Source: JARRNJ01 sp037385045 (GTDB lineage Bacteria; Pseudomonadota; Gammaproteobacteria; JASBUN01). Taken from it: a stretch of DNA of 64,000 nt. Of this stretch, positions 32,810 through 42,527 are shown in pieces (position 1 is the stretch's first letter; the number at the start of each line of letters is the position of its first letter). The notes under the pieces are model-generated. The model searched no databases and had not been told where the DNA came from. It saw only the letters and a list, made by a program, of their open reading frames with translations. A program made the translations under genes and the position numbers. The stretch is taken from positions 19,512 through 83,511 of the forward strand of contig JARRNJ010000009.1 of NCBI GenBank assembly GCA_037385045.1, written 5' to 3'.

Positions 32810-34906
32810 ATGACCCGGATGCGCGTGGTGCTGATCACCGTGCTGGCCCTGGCCGCAGCGAGCGCGGGCGCCTACCCGTTGGATGGAGCGCAACGTACCG
32901 GTATCGCACGCCTTGAGGGCTATCGGCTGGTGCAACAGGGCAAGGCCAGGGGCGGCATTCGCCTGCCGCCCGGCGCCCTGTTGAAAAGCGATCAAATCCG
33001 GCTGCGCCTGCGCGAGCGGCCGCAGATGACCCTGCCGCCGGTGGATGCGGAGTTCACCCGCCAAGTGGTGGCGCTGCTGGGATCCAACGCCGACGAGTAC
33101 GGCATCGCGGTCCTGGACCTGTCCGATCCCGATCACCCCTTCTACGCCGAGCACCGGGCCGAACGCCAGTTCAACCCCGGCAGCGTCGGCAAGCTGGCGG
33201 TCGCCATGGGGCTGTTCGACGCGCTGGCGCAGGCCTACCCCGATGACATAGCGGCCCGCGAGCGCGTTCTGCGCGACACACAGGTCACCGCCGATGCCTA
33301 CATTCACTACGACCACCATAAGGTGCCGTTCTGGCGTCCGGAACGCTCGCGCATTATCCACCGCCGCCTGCGCACCGGTGACCGCGCCAATTTGTGGACC
33401 TACCTGGACTGGATGCTGTCGGCCAGCTCCAATGCGGCGGCATCCATGGTGATGAAGCAGATGCTGTTGCTGCACCACTACCAGCGGCGCTACCCGGTGC
33501 CCGAAGGTCAGGCCGATGCCTTTCTGCTGCACGCCTCGCCGGGCGCGCGAGCGAAGCTGCTGCACGACAGCATCCGCGCCGGACTGATCGCCAGCGGCCT
33601 GAACCCGGCCCGGCTGTGGCAGGGCAAGTTTTTCACCCGCGAGGGGAAGCGCCGCGTTGCCGGAACCGCCAGCCACGCCACGCCGCGGGAGCTGATGCGG
33701 TTTCTGCTGCATCTGGAACAGGGCAAGGTGGTCGACGCCTTCACCAGCCTGGAGTTGAAGCGGCTGCTGTACATGACCCAGAAGCGCATCCGCTACGCGT
33801 CGTCGCCGGCGCTGCGCAATGCCGCCGTTTACTTCAAATCGGGATCCCTGTACCGCTGCCAGACCGAGCCGGGGTTCCGTTGCGGCAAGTATCGGGGCAA
33901 TGTGGTCAACCGGCTCAACTCGGTGGCCATCGTCGAGTCGCCGGCGGGTGCGCCGCGGCTGTTCTACCTGGTGGTGGTAACGTCGGATGTGCTCAAGGAG
34001 AATGCCGCCGTGGCCCACCAGAGCCTGGCCACGCGGCTGCAGCGGCTACTTGAGCGCCGCCACCTGCGTGCTTCCGTCGTGGAACACCAGGCTGTCGAGG
34101 CCGACGATCATGCGGGTCATCCACCGGCCGCCGCGGGGGTCGTGGGCCAGCGCCACAGCGATGTAACGGCGCCCGTCGCGTTCCACCAGGGCACTGTCGG
34201 CATGCCAGTCGCGCCAGGTGCCCGATTTGCGGTAGATGACCGAACCAGGGCGCGCAGCGCGCAGACCCTTGACGAATTTGTGGTTGATCCCGGGCCGGCT
34301 CATCACCGCCTTCATCTCGGCGGTCAGCCGCGGCGGCACCAGGCGGTCGGTTTCCAGCAGGTAATAGAAACGCGCCACTTCGTAGGCGGTGGCACCATGG
34401 GACAGGTGGTGCAGCGGATCGCGCTTCCAGACGCCGGCGCGCCCGTATTCCTTGCCCACCCACAGGCCGCCGTTGTGACTCGGATCGTAGAGATGGAACC
34501 GCGGCGAACGCAGTATGTCGGCGATATACTGCTTGCCGACCCGGTTGAGCATGCGGGTGGCGGCGCGGTTGGAGGAGTAGCGGATCATCTGAACCAACTG
34601 TTTGCGGGTGGCGTCATCCAGGGCCATCTGACCGTTGTCGATGCGCCGGAACGCCCCCAGCAGAATGGCGATCTTGGGCAGGCTCGCGGCATACATCATA
34701 CGGTTGCCGTTGACCGCCGCGTAGCGCGGGTGTTCCGGGTCGGTGATATCCACCAGGGCGACGCTGAGATGGCCTTCCCGGACGGCCCGGCTCAGGCCGA
34801 GGTGGGCGAGGGTCTGTTCCATGCCCCGTTGCAGCGCCGGATCGCGGCTGTCGCTGAGACGTGGGTAGTGCTCCCCGGCGGCAGCCAAGCAAACGACTCC
34901 CACTGA
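32810..34906 (+). CDS. Class A beta-lactamase-like serine hydrolase with antisense-encoded tail
   Basis: Residues 1-21 are a signal peptide. Residues about 80-415 form a serine beta-lactamase/DD-peptidase-like domain with S125-V-G-K128, S206-S-N208 and K343-S-G345. It would act in the periplasm on peptidoglycan-like or ester substrates. The natural end by comparison with the neighbour is about base 34060, but the frame has no stop there. It continues for some 280 residues of His/Gly/Val/Ala-rich text antisense to the next gene, stopping at 34906. The tail is probably not a functional domain; either the stop was lost or a frame error exists. It directly follows the dikinase-like gene. Confidence 0.7.
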   Translation: MTRMRVVLITVLALAAASAGAYPLDGAQRTGIARLEGYRLVQQGKARGGIRLPPGALLKSDQIRLRLRERPQMTLPPVDAEFTRQVVALLGSNADEYGIAVLDLSDPDHPFYAEHRAERQFNPGSVGKLAVAMGLFDALAQAYPDDIAARERVLRDTQVTADAYIHYDHHKVPFWRPERSRIIHRRLRTGDRANLWTYLDWMLSASSNAAASMVMKQMLLLHHYQRRYPVPEGQADAFLLHASPGARAKLLHDSIRAGLIASGLNPARLWQGKFFTREGKRRVAGTASHATPRELMRFLLHLEQGKVVDAFTSLELKRLLYMTQKRIRYASSPALRNAAVYFKSGSLYRCQTEPGFRCGKYRGNVVNRLNSVAIVESPAGAPRLFYLVVVTSDVLKENAAVAHQSLATRLQRLLERRHLRASVVEHQAVEADDHAGHPPAAAGVVGQRHSDVTAPVAFHQGTVGMPVAPGARFAVDDRTRARSAQTLDEFVVDPGPAHHRLHLGGQPRRHQAVGFQQVIETRHFVGGGTMGQVVQRIALPDAGAPVFLAHPQAAVVTRIVEMEPRRTQYVGDILLADPVEHAGGGAVGGVADHLNQLFAGGVIQGHLTVVDAPERPQQNGDLGQARGIHHTVAVDRRVARVFRVGDIHQGDAEMAFPDGPAQAEVGEGLFHAPLQRRIAAVAETWVVLPGGSQANDSH

Positions 34907-34948
34907 TAAGGATATGATGAATAAGAATTTTCCCAACCGCGAACGCAT
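34046..34948 (-). CDS. Class A beta-lactamase-like serine hydrolase
   Basis: The 300-residue protein has an N-terminal signal (FLFIISLSVGVVCLAAAG). The serine hydrolase core carries S89-L-P-K92 as the nucleophile motif, Y124-S-S-N127 as the second motif and a Lys-Ser-Gly triad (YRKSGTWRDWH) near residue 240. It resembles class A beta-lactamases and related peptidases; real antibiotic hydrolysis cannot be inferred. It is a paralogue of the upstream plus-strand hydrolase and lies tail-to-tail on top of that gene's 3' end. Its start is 42 bases from the divergent translocase-like gene. Confidence 0.85.
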   Translation of the reverse strand: MRSRLGKFLFIISLSVGVVCLAAAGEHYPRLSDSRDPALQRGMEQTLAHLGLSRAVREGHLSVALVDITDPEHPRYAAVNGNRMMYAASLPKIAILLGAFRRIDNGQMALDDATRKQLVQMIRYSSNRAATRMLNRVGKQYIADILRSPRFHLYDPSHNGGLWVGKEYGRAGVWKRDPLHHLSHGATAYEVARFYYLLETDRLVPPRLTAEMKAVMSRPGINHKFVKGLRAARPGSVIYRKSGTWRDWHADSALVERDGRRYIAVALAHDPRGGRWMTRMIVGLDSLVFHDGSTQVAALK

Positions 34949-34990
34949 ATGGACCTATTATAATGATGATTTCTAAGGAATAGCAATCGC

Positions 34991-36292
34991 GTGTTCGGCG
35001 GGTTGCGACAGGCGTCACGCGATCAGGTGGCCACGGGCCCTTGGCCCAGCGCGGTGTTCCGCTCCGGCATCCTGTTCGCGAATTTCTTTCTGATCATCAT
35101 GGCGCTGTACCAATTGAAGCCGGCCAGCCGCTCGCTGATCCTCGCCGCTCACGGCACCGCCATCCTGCCCTACGTCTGGATCGGTTCGGCCGCGGTACTG
35201 CTGGTGGCGGTCAGCTTCTACCACCGGGTGCTGGACCGTTACAGCCGCCTGCGCGTGGTGCTCGGCACCTGTCTGTTGTTCATCGTCCTGCTGCTGGGGT
35301 TTCGGGTATGGCTGGCGTTTCCGGGCAAGGTGGCGTCGGTGGCGTTTTATATTTTCGTCGATGTGCTGGGCGTGGTGCTGGTGGAGCAGTTCTGGAGCCT
35401 CACCAACAGCATCTACAGCACCGCCGAAGGCAAGCGCTGGTACGGTTTGGTGGGCACCGGCGGGCTGGTGGGCGGCGCCGTCGGCAGCGGCGCCGCCGCC
35501 CTGACCATTCGCTACACGCCGCTGCACACGCCCGACCTGTTGTTGGTGGCCGCCGCCATCATCGGCGTCATTTTCGTGCTCACCTGGATCATGGGGCGGC
35601 TGGACGTCTACGCGCGCGCTGAGGCCATTGCGGGCAGCGCTCCGAAAGGGGGCAACTGGAGGCTTCTCACCCACAGCCGCTACCTGCTGCTGATCGCCGG
35701 CGCCCTGCTCCTGGCGCAATTGGTGTCGCCGGTGGTGGAGTACCAGTTCCTGCGCGTGATCGAACACACCTACCACGACCAGGAAACCCGCACCACGGTG
35801 CTGTCGCTGTTCTTCAGCGTCCTCAGCGCGGTGTCCATCGCCATCAACGTCATTATCACACCGCTGGTCCTGCGCTATCTGGGCGTGCTTGCCGGCCTGC
35901 TGGTGCAGCCGCTGGTGCTGGCCACGACCACCTACGGCTTCATGAGCCATCCGAGCCTGATTCCCGCGGCGACCATGAAAATCAGCGACCGCGGCCTGTC
36001 CTATTCCATCAACCGCGCGGCCAAGGAATTGCTCTACATTCCCGTGGACCCGGTGCTCATCTACCAGGCCAAGGCCTGGATCGACATGTTCGGCTACCGC
36101 ATCTTCAAGGTCGCCGGCTCCATGCTGATCCTGGTGCTCACCCAATGGACCACGCTTGCCAGCGGGCGCTTCGATCTGAGTTGGGTGATCATCGGCGGCT
36201 GTCTGGTGTGGACCGGCGTGTTGTTTGCTCTGTACCGGGAATACCGTGGTCTGACATCGGCGCCGACAGCAATCGTTCCGCCCGCAACGTAA
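34991..36292 (+). CDS. ATP/ADP translocase-like (NTP transporter family) membrane protein
   Basis: This is a 433-residue membrane protein with about 11-12 helices. The segment VDVLGVVLVEQFWSLTNSIY followed by AEGKRWYGLVGTGGLVGGAVG resembles the conserved Ala-Lys-Arg-(Phe/Trp)-Tyr-Pro/Gly-Leu-Phe/Val-Gly region of nucleotide translocases. A later block (ISDRGLSYSINRAAKELLYIPV) matches the family's conserved 'NRAxxELLY' region. Known members exchange ATP, ADP or other nucleotides across membranes; others have lost this. The GTG at 34991 has TAAGGA upstream. It could supply nucleotide to the secreted dikinase-like protein, which is inference. Confidence 0.65.
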   Translation: MFGGLRQASRDQVATGPWPSAVFRSGILFANFFLIIMALYQLKPASRSLILAAHGTAILPYVWIGSAAVLLVAVSFYHRVLDRYSRLRVVLGTCLLFIVLLLGFRVWLAFPGKVASVAFYIFVDVLGVVLVEQFWSLTNSIYSTAEGKRWYGLVGTGGLVGGAVGSGAAALTIRYTPLHTPDLLLVAAAIIGVIFVLTWIMGRLDVYARAEAIAGSAPKGGNWRLLTHSRYLLLIAGALLLAQLVSPVVEYQFLRVIEHTYHDQETRTTVLSLFFSVLSAVSIAINVIITPLVLRYLGVLAGLLVQPLVLATTTYGFMSHPSLIPAATMKISDRGLSYSINRAAKELLYIPVDPVLIYQAKAWIDMFGYRIFKVAGSMLILVLTQWTTLASGRFDLSWVIIGGCLVWTGVLFALYREYRGLTSAPTAIVPPAT

Positions 36293-36415
36293 GCCGCTCA
36301 CCGGCGCGCGAATCTGCTATTTTTTTGGGGATGGATCAAGTAAAGTGTCAATGAGGGGGACTACAATACGATGGACCACGCGCCCGGCCAGCGCGCACGA
36401 TAACAGGACGCGACC

Positions 36416-37147
36416 ATGACCAGAATCCTGATCAATCGCGGCAGCTTCCGCGTCAAAGAGCTGGAGCTCGAACATGGCACCATCACAATCGGCCGCGATG
36501 CCGACAACGACGTCTGCATTCAGGACAAGACGGTCAGCAGCCATCACGCCAAGATCGTGACGGTGTTCAACGCCACTTACGTGGAAGACGGGGGCAGCAC
36601 CAACGGCACCTACGTCAACGGCAAGCGCATCAACCGGCACACCCTGCGCACGGGCGACGTCATCGCCATCGGCAATCACCAGATCCTGTTCGAATCCGAC
36701 GCCGAGGAATCCGCGGTCCCATCGGGCCATACGACAGTCCTCGACCGCAAGCAGCTCGATGCGCTGCTTGCCGAGCGCCCGCAGCCGCGCAGCACCAACC
36801 TGGGAGTTGCCAAATCCGCCGGCCCGCAACCGAGGCCGGCGTCGACCGCGTCCGGGCCGGCACCGGAGACCGCGCCGGCCACACCTCAAGCGGCCGCGGC
36901 GGCGCGGGTGGACAAACCGGCGGCCCCGCCCAAGCCCGCGGCCTCTGCCCAGGCGCCGGGCGGCGCGGCCCCTCCCCGAAGCGCGCCGCGGCGCGAGCCG
37001 CTCTCGGCGGCGGCGCAGCGCCGCCAACCGCATACCGCAGCATTCGACGAAGACGAAATTCAGGTACCGCTGTTTCCGCGCTGGTTCACTCTCGTCGGCG
37101 CCATCGTCCTGATCGCCGCCATCATCGCCGCTATCGTGCTGCTCTGA
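36416..37147 (+). CDS. FHA-domain protein with C-terminal membrane anchor
   Basis: Residues 1-100 are a complete FHA domain with GRDADNDVCI, the SSHHA core and GSTNGTYVNGKRI, which binds phosphothreonine. A Pro/Ala-rich linker of about 90 residues follows, then DEDEIQVPLFPRW and a single C-terminal helix (LVGAIVLIAAIIAAIVLL). The protein would thus be tail-anchored with the FHA domain in the cytoplasm. No Ser/Thr kinase gene is in the window. GACGCGACC precedes the ATG without a strong ribosome site. It follows the translocase-like gene by 123 bases and may share its transcript. Confidence 0.88.
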   Translation: MTRILINRGSFRVKELELEHGTITIGRDADNDVCIQDKTVSSHHAKIVTVFNATYVEDGGSTNGTYVNGKRINRHTLRTGDVIAIGNHQILFESDAEESAVPSGHTTVLDRKQLDALLAERPQPRSTNLGVAKSAGPQPRPASTASGPAPETAPATPQAAAAARVDKPAAPPKPAASAQAPGGAAPPRSAPRREPLSAAAQRRQPHTAAFDEDEIQVPLFPRWFTLVGAIVLIAAIIAAIVLL

Positions 37148-37622
37148 GGTCACCGCCGTCCGGGGCGGGCCGCGGCGCCATGTCCGGCAGCCGCTCACGC
37201 CACCGACCCCGGCAACCAGCACCACCGCCGGTTGCCCCCGCGAACCCGGTCCGACATACGGCGGTGTTTGTGCGGTCTGGCGCCGCCCTGCTGACTGGCT
37301 GCACTACCGTGGTTGGCGGCTGCAACGCCACCGCCCGTGGCGCGCAACGTCCGTTCCCCCGACCCGCCAAATCCCCCCAGGCGGTCAAACACAACGCCCG
37401 CGGCGCCACTCCGCTCCGACAACGGAATCGGCCAGCGACGTTCGCGCCGTCCGGCGCCGTGTGGGCCACATTAACAATTCGTAAGGATTCCGGTAATCGG
37501 GCATCAATATGCTAAAAATGTGGCACAAATCGAAAAAGCGCGCAGGATCCCGCGTTTTCTCAATTAATCGTGACCCGAGGAGAGACGGTGTCATTCGCAT
37601 TTTTGAAACGGAGGGTTGTATT
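37148..37622 (+). other. Spacer upstream of the branched-chain amino-acid ABC operon
   Basis: The first 300 bases are very GC-rich with no supportable gene. The last 150 are AT-richer and must hold the promoter of the binding-protein gene. I see no clear terminator for the FHA gene. Confidence 0.45.
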
Positions 37623-38813
37623 ATGAAACGCTTGGTCCTATTGCTTATCGCGGCGTTCGCCGCCATCAACACAGCGGCGGCGTCGACTATCACGTTGGGC
37701 GCGTCGGTGCAGGTTACCGGCGCACTCGCCAACACGGGGCGCTACTACAAGGACGGCTACCGGTTCGCCGTCGATCAGATCAACAAGCACGGCGGCGTCA
37801 CGGTCGGGCATACCCACTACAAGCTGGCGCTCAAGGTGCTCGACAATCAGTCCAACAACAACCTGGCGGTGCGCCAATACGTGCAGCTGCTCACCCAGGA
37901 CAAAGTCAACTTCCTGCTCGGCCCGTTCGCCAGCGGCGCGGTGCTGGCCACATCCTCGGTCGCCGAAAAATACGACGTGCCGATGATCGAAGGCGGCGGC
38001 GCCTCGGACCAGATCTTCAGCCGCGGCTACAAGTACGTGTTCGGCACCCTGCCGGTGGCCAGCAAGTACTTTGAAAGCACCATCCATATGATGAAGCGGC
38101 TGCATCCCAAACCGAAGACTGTCGCCCTGCTCTATGCCGACGACGCCTTCGACAGCTCGGTGGCCAAAGGCACGCGCCACTATCTCAAGAGCAACGGATT
38201 CAACATCGTGCTCGACTCGCGCTACAGCAAGAACGCGTCGGACTTCAGCTCGCTGCTCTCGCGCATCAAGACGGCCAAGCCCGACGTGGTGCTGCTCGCC
38301 GGCCACGAGACGGAAGCGCTGAACTTCATCCGTCAGGCCAAGAGCCTCAACGTCAGCCCGAAGCTCTATTCGTTCACGGTCGGCGTGCCCACCGCCGATT
38401 TCCGTCATGCCCTGGGCCTGGATGCCAACTATGCCTTCGGCATGACCTCGTGGCTGCCGTCGCCGAAGGCCAAAGACGCCTATTTCAAGAACGCCGCCGA
38501 TTTCGCCAAAGCCTATAAGGCGCGCTTCGGCTACCAGCCCGACTACCACGCCGCCTCCGCGGTGGCGGACGTCGAAGCCTACGTCAAGGCAATCGAAAAG
38601 GCCGGCACCCTGAAGCCGAAAAAGGTGCGCGACGCCATCGCCCACGTGGACTTCGACAGCCTCTACGGCCGTATCCGCTTCACCCACGCCGGTCAGATCC
38701 AACTGCCGGAGACGGTAATCCAGGTCCAGCACGACCAGGTGGTGCCGATCTACGGCAGCAAGGGGTTCCTGCACAAGGCGCAGTATCCTATGCCGGGCTG
38801 GAAGCATCGGTGA
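37623..38813 (+). CDS. Branched-chain amino-acid-type ABC transporter binding protein (LivK family)
   Basis: This is a 396-residue protein with signal peptide RLVLLLIAAFAAINTAAAS, cleaved near residue 20. The mature protein shows the LivJ/LivK type-I binding fold: LGASVQVTGALANTGRYYKDG, NNNLAVRQYVQLL, LLGPFASGAVLATSSVAE and a C-terminal GYQPDYHAASAV. It binds an amino acid or other small organic acid in the periplasm; the exact ligand cannot be read. GGAGGG lies eight bases ahead of the ATG. It is the first of five genes in one direction, with the permease gene one base after its stop. Confidence 0.92.
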   Translation: MKRLVLLLIAAFAAINTAAASTITLGASVQVTGALANTGRYYKDGYRFAVDQINKHGGVTVGHTHYKLALKVLDNQSNNNLAVRQYVQLLTQDKVNFLLGPFASGAVLATSSVAEKYDVPMIEGGGASDQIFSRGYKYVFGTLPVASKYFESTIHMMKRLHPKPKTVALLYADDAFDSSVAKGTRHYLKSNGFNIVLDSRYSKNASDFSSLLSRIKTAKPDVVLLAGHETEALNFIRQAKSLNVSPKLYSFTVGVPTADFRHALGLDANYAFGMTSWLPSPKAKDAYFKNAADFAKAYKARFGYQPDYHAASAVADVEAYVKAIEKAGTLKPKKVRDAIAHVDFDSLYGRIRFTHAGQIQLPETVIQVQHDQVVPIYGSKGFLHKAQYPMPGWKHR

Positions 38814-38814
38814 T

Positions 38815-39678
38815 ATGGACCTGCTCTGGCAGGTATTGATCAACGGCGTTCTGCTCGGGGGCCTTTATGCACTTATGGCCCTCGGGCTCGCCTTGGTCTG
38901 GGGGGTGTTGAACATCGTCAACCTGGCCCACGGCGCCTTTATCATGCTCGGGGGCTACATCTGCTATTACCTGTTCACGGGCGCGCATCTGGATCCGTTT
39001 GCGGCACTGCCGGTGGCAATGGTCGTATTGTTCTTTCTCGGCTACGCCCTGCAACGCTACGTGTTGAACCTGATCGTGCAGACGCCCATGTTCAATACCC
39101 TGCTGATCACGTTCGGCGTCGACATTGTGTTGACCTACATGGCGCAGATTCTGTTCAGCGCCGATTTTCGCACCATCAACCCGGGCTACGCCGGGAACAA
39201 TTTCACCTTCTTCGGCGCCACCGTGCCGCTGGTGCGGCTGCTGGCCTGCATTGTGGCTCTGGTGCTTACCACCGGGTTGTGGTTCTTTCTGGCGCGCTCG
39301 CGCCTGGGCCGGGCGATTCGCGCCACGGCCCAGAACCTTACCGCCGCGCGCCTCTACGGCGTCGACCCGCGGGTCATCTATGGCGTGACGTTCGGCTTTG
39401 GCACGGCGCTTGCTGGCGCCGCGGGAGGGCTCTATGGCGTCGTCTCGCAGCTCAACCCGTACATCGGTGCCAGCCTTACCGCCAAGTCTTTCGCCATCGC
39501 CATCATCGGCGGGCTGGATAATCCTCTGGGCGTGGTCGTCGGCGGCCTGTTTCTCGGTATCATTGAATCCCTCACCTCGCTCTACATCGGGCCCACCTAC
39601 AAGGATCTGGCGAGCCTCGGTGTACTGGTGCTGGTGCTGATCGTGCGCCCGAGCGGCATCCTGGGGCGCACCGCGTGA
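38815..39678 (+). CDS. livH: ABC transporter permease, LivH type
   Basis: This is a 287-residue inner-membrane protein with eight or so helices, opening LLWQVLINGVLLGGLYALMALG as in LivH. It has the coupling-helix segment GRAIRATAQNLTAARLYGVD and GASLTAKSFAIAIIGGLDNPLG near the C-terminus. Together with the LivM-type protein it forms the channel. The ATG follows the binding-protein stop after one base, and the end overlaps the next start by four bases. Confidence 0.93.
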   Translation: MDLLWQVLINGVLLGGLYALMALGLALVWGVLNIVNLAHGAFIMLGGYICYYLFTGAHLDPFAALPVAMVVLFFLGYALQRYVLNLIVQTPMFNTLLITFGVDIVLTYMAQILFSADFRTINPGYAGNNFTFFGATVPLVRLLACIVALVLTTGLWFFLARSRLGRAIRATAQNLTAARLYGVDPRVIYGVTFGFGTALAGAAGGLYGVVSQLNPYIGASLTAKSFAIAIIGGLDNPLGVVVGGLFLGIIESLTSLYIGPTYKDLASLGVLVLVLIVRPSGILGRTA

Positions 39679-40621
39679 ACCGGGCGCTGCTTTGGGGGCT
39701 CGGCCTCGCGGTGGTGGCAATACTGGCCGCCGTACCCTGGATCGCCACGCCCACCCTGATCCAGTTCGGCATCAGTACCCTTCTGCTGGCGACCCTGGCC
39801 CAGAGCTGGAACATCATCGGCGGTTATACCGGCTACGCCTCATTCGGCAACTCTGTGTTCTACGGGCTCGGCAGCTACGGCACCGCCATTGCCATGGCCC
39901 AATGGCACCTGCCGTTCGCCGTCGGCCTGGCGCTCGGTGCCGCCCTGGCGGTGATTTTCGCCGTGGTGCTGGGCGCTCCGGTGCTGCGCCTGAAAGGCCA
40001 CTATTTCGCCATCGCCACCCTGGCCCTGGCCCAGGTCATGGGCGCCATCATCTCCAACCTGGGGATCGCCGGGCGCGACACGGGTCTGATCCTGCCGCTG
40101 TTGCGCGGCGACGCCATCTTCTACGAGTCGGCCCTCGCGCTGCTGGGGGTCACCACCCTGGCGGTGCTGTGGATCTCCCGCAGCCGCTTCGGCTTCGGCC
40201 TCATCGCCATCCGCGAGAACGAAAGCGCCGCCGCGGTCATGGGAGTCAACACCACGCTGTACAAGGTCCTGGCCTTCGCCCTGTCGGGCTTGTTCAGCGC
40301 GCTCGCCGGCGGCATCCACGCTTACTGGATCACGTTTATCGACCCGGGCAGCGCCTTCGACATCACGCTCAACGTGAAGATGATCATCATGGCCGTGTTC
40401 GGCGGTCCCGGATCCATCCTCGGGCCGGTCATCGGTGCGTTCCTGCTGTCCGGGGTATCGGAAATCCTGTCGACGGAAATCACCAGTCTTGCCAGCCTGT
40501 TCTTTGGCGTCGTGATCGTGGCAGCGGTGATTTTCATGCCCAAGGGTCTCAGTCACGTGGTCCAGCGCTTCCGTAGAGTGGGCTGGCGTTATTTCACGGA
40601 AAACATCCGCGCCAACCGCCT

Positions 40622-40625
<4 letters not shown>
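39675..40625 (+). CDS. livM: ABC transporter permease, LivM type
   Basis: This is a 316-residue membrane protein with the LivM landmarks GYTGYASFGNSVFYGLGSYG, RLKGHYFAIATLALAQVMG, FGFGLIAIRENESAAAVMGV (coupling helix) and a conserved end with MAVFGGPGSILGPVIGAF. It pairs with the LivH-type permease. A GTG start at 39675 overlaps livH by four bases, and its stop overlaps livG by four bases, so translation is coupled through the whole set. Confidence 0.93.
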
Positions 40626-41361
<736 letters not shown>

Positions 41362-41365
<4 letters not shown>

Positions 41366-42075
41366 GCGAGGCATTGCTGACGATCGAGGAACTGCATGCC
41401 GGCTACGGCGAAATGAACGTGCTCCAGGACCTGTCCCTGCATGTCGACGCCGGGGAGATCGTGGCGCTGGTGGGCAGCAACGGCGCCGGCAAGACCACGC
41501 TGTTGCGCGCCTTGTCGCGGGTGATCGGCTCCCACGGACGGATCACCTACGCCGGCCGGGACCTGGCTGGCCTGACGGCCGAACAGGTGTTCGGCCTGGG
41601 ACTGGTGCAAGTGCCGGAAGGTCGCCAGCTGTTCGACCGCATGACCGTGCAGGACAATCTGCTGATGGGCGCCTTCCGCCGCCGGGACAAGGCGGGCGTG
41701 CAGGCGTCCCTGGAGCAGGTGCACGAATTGTTTCCGCGCCTCTACGAACGCCGAAGCCAGCTCGCGGGCAGCCTGTCGGGGGGCGAGCAGCAAATGTGCG
41801 CCATGGCCCGGGCGCTGATGGCCTCACCGCGCCTGCTCACCGTGGACGAAATGAGTCTGGGGCTGGCGCCCATCGTCGTGGATCAGCTGCTGGACGTGCT
41901 GGTGGAGATCCGCGGCAAGGGGGTGACCGTGCTGCTGGTGGAACAGGACGTGTTCTCGGCACTGCAGGTTGCCGACCGGGGCTACGTGCTGGAAACCGGA
42001 GAGATCGTCCGTGAGGGTACCGCGGCGGAGCTGGGCGAGGACCCAGAAGTCAAGCGCGCCTATCTCGGGCTGTAG
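41362..42075 (+). CDS. livF: ABC transporter ATPase, LivF type
   Basis: The 237-residue ATPase opens LTIEELHAGYGEMNVLQDL. It has Walker A GSNGAGKTT, the VPEGRQLFDRMTVQDNLLMG block typical of LivF, signature LSGGEQQMCAMARAL and Walker B LTVDEMSLGLAP. It is the second ATPase of the importer and the last gene of the operon. A repeat-rich spacer follows. Confidence 0.93.
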
Positions 42076-42249
42076 ATAACGCCAATCGCATCGTGCGCCG
42101 CCTTTCCGCCCCGTACCCGTCGCGCACCCGGATTTCATCTCGCATAATCCAGGCGACCTCAACGAGTGAGTACTCCAGTGGCGAGTTGCCGGTGGCGAGG
42201 CGAAAAATGCCATCTTCGCCGCGTGCCACCCGCTACTCGCGGTTCACAG

Positions 42250-42379
42250 GTAGGGTGCGTTCGACGCCCTAGGCGGCAACGCACCACTTGGTTGTTCCAC
42301 CACCAACGTCGTGCACCCGGCGATGCAGCCGCCGTAACATGGTGCGCCGCCTGCGGGCGGCGCACCCTACGGTTGTTCC
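42250..42379. repeat. REP-like composite of inverted repeats in the spacer after livF
   Basis: Two hairpins lie close together. GGTGCGTT/AACGCACC (42254-42261, 42278-42285) encloses a small palindrome. GGTGCGCCGCC-TGCG-GGCGGCGCACC (42341-42366) is a perfect 11-bp stem. GTAGGGTGCG at 42250 is the inverse of CGCACCCTAC at 42361, and GGTTGTTCC occurs twice (42290, 42371). Such 'TAGGGTGCG' elements are common intergenic repeats in proteobacteria. The spacer 42076-42527 holds no gene. Confidence 0.75.
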
Positions 42380-42527
42380 GCCGGATTCGCGCGTAGGGCG
42401 TGCCGAGCACAGCGCGTCCCGGCCGGGTTGCGATCCTGTGGCAGGCTGGTTCCTGTGCGCCCTCCTCCGGCCTGCATCCCAGACCTTCCGACGCACTGCC
42501 AGCCGAGATCCTGCTGAATGGCCACGC

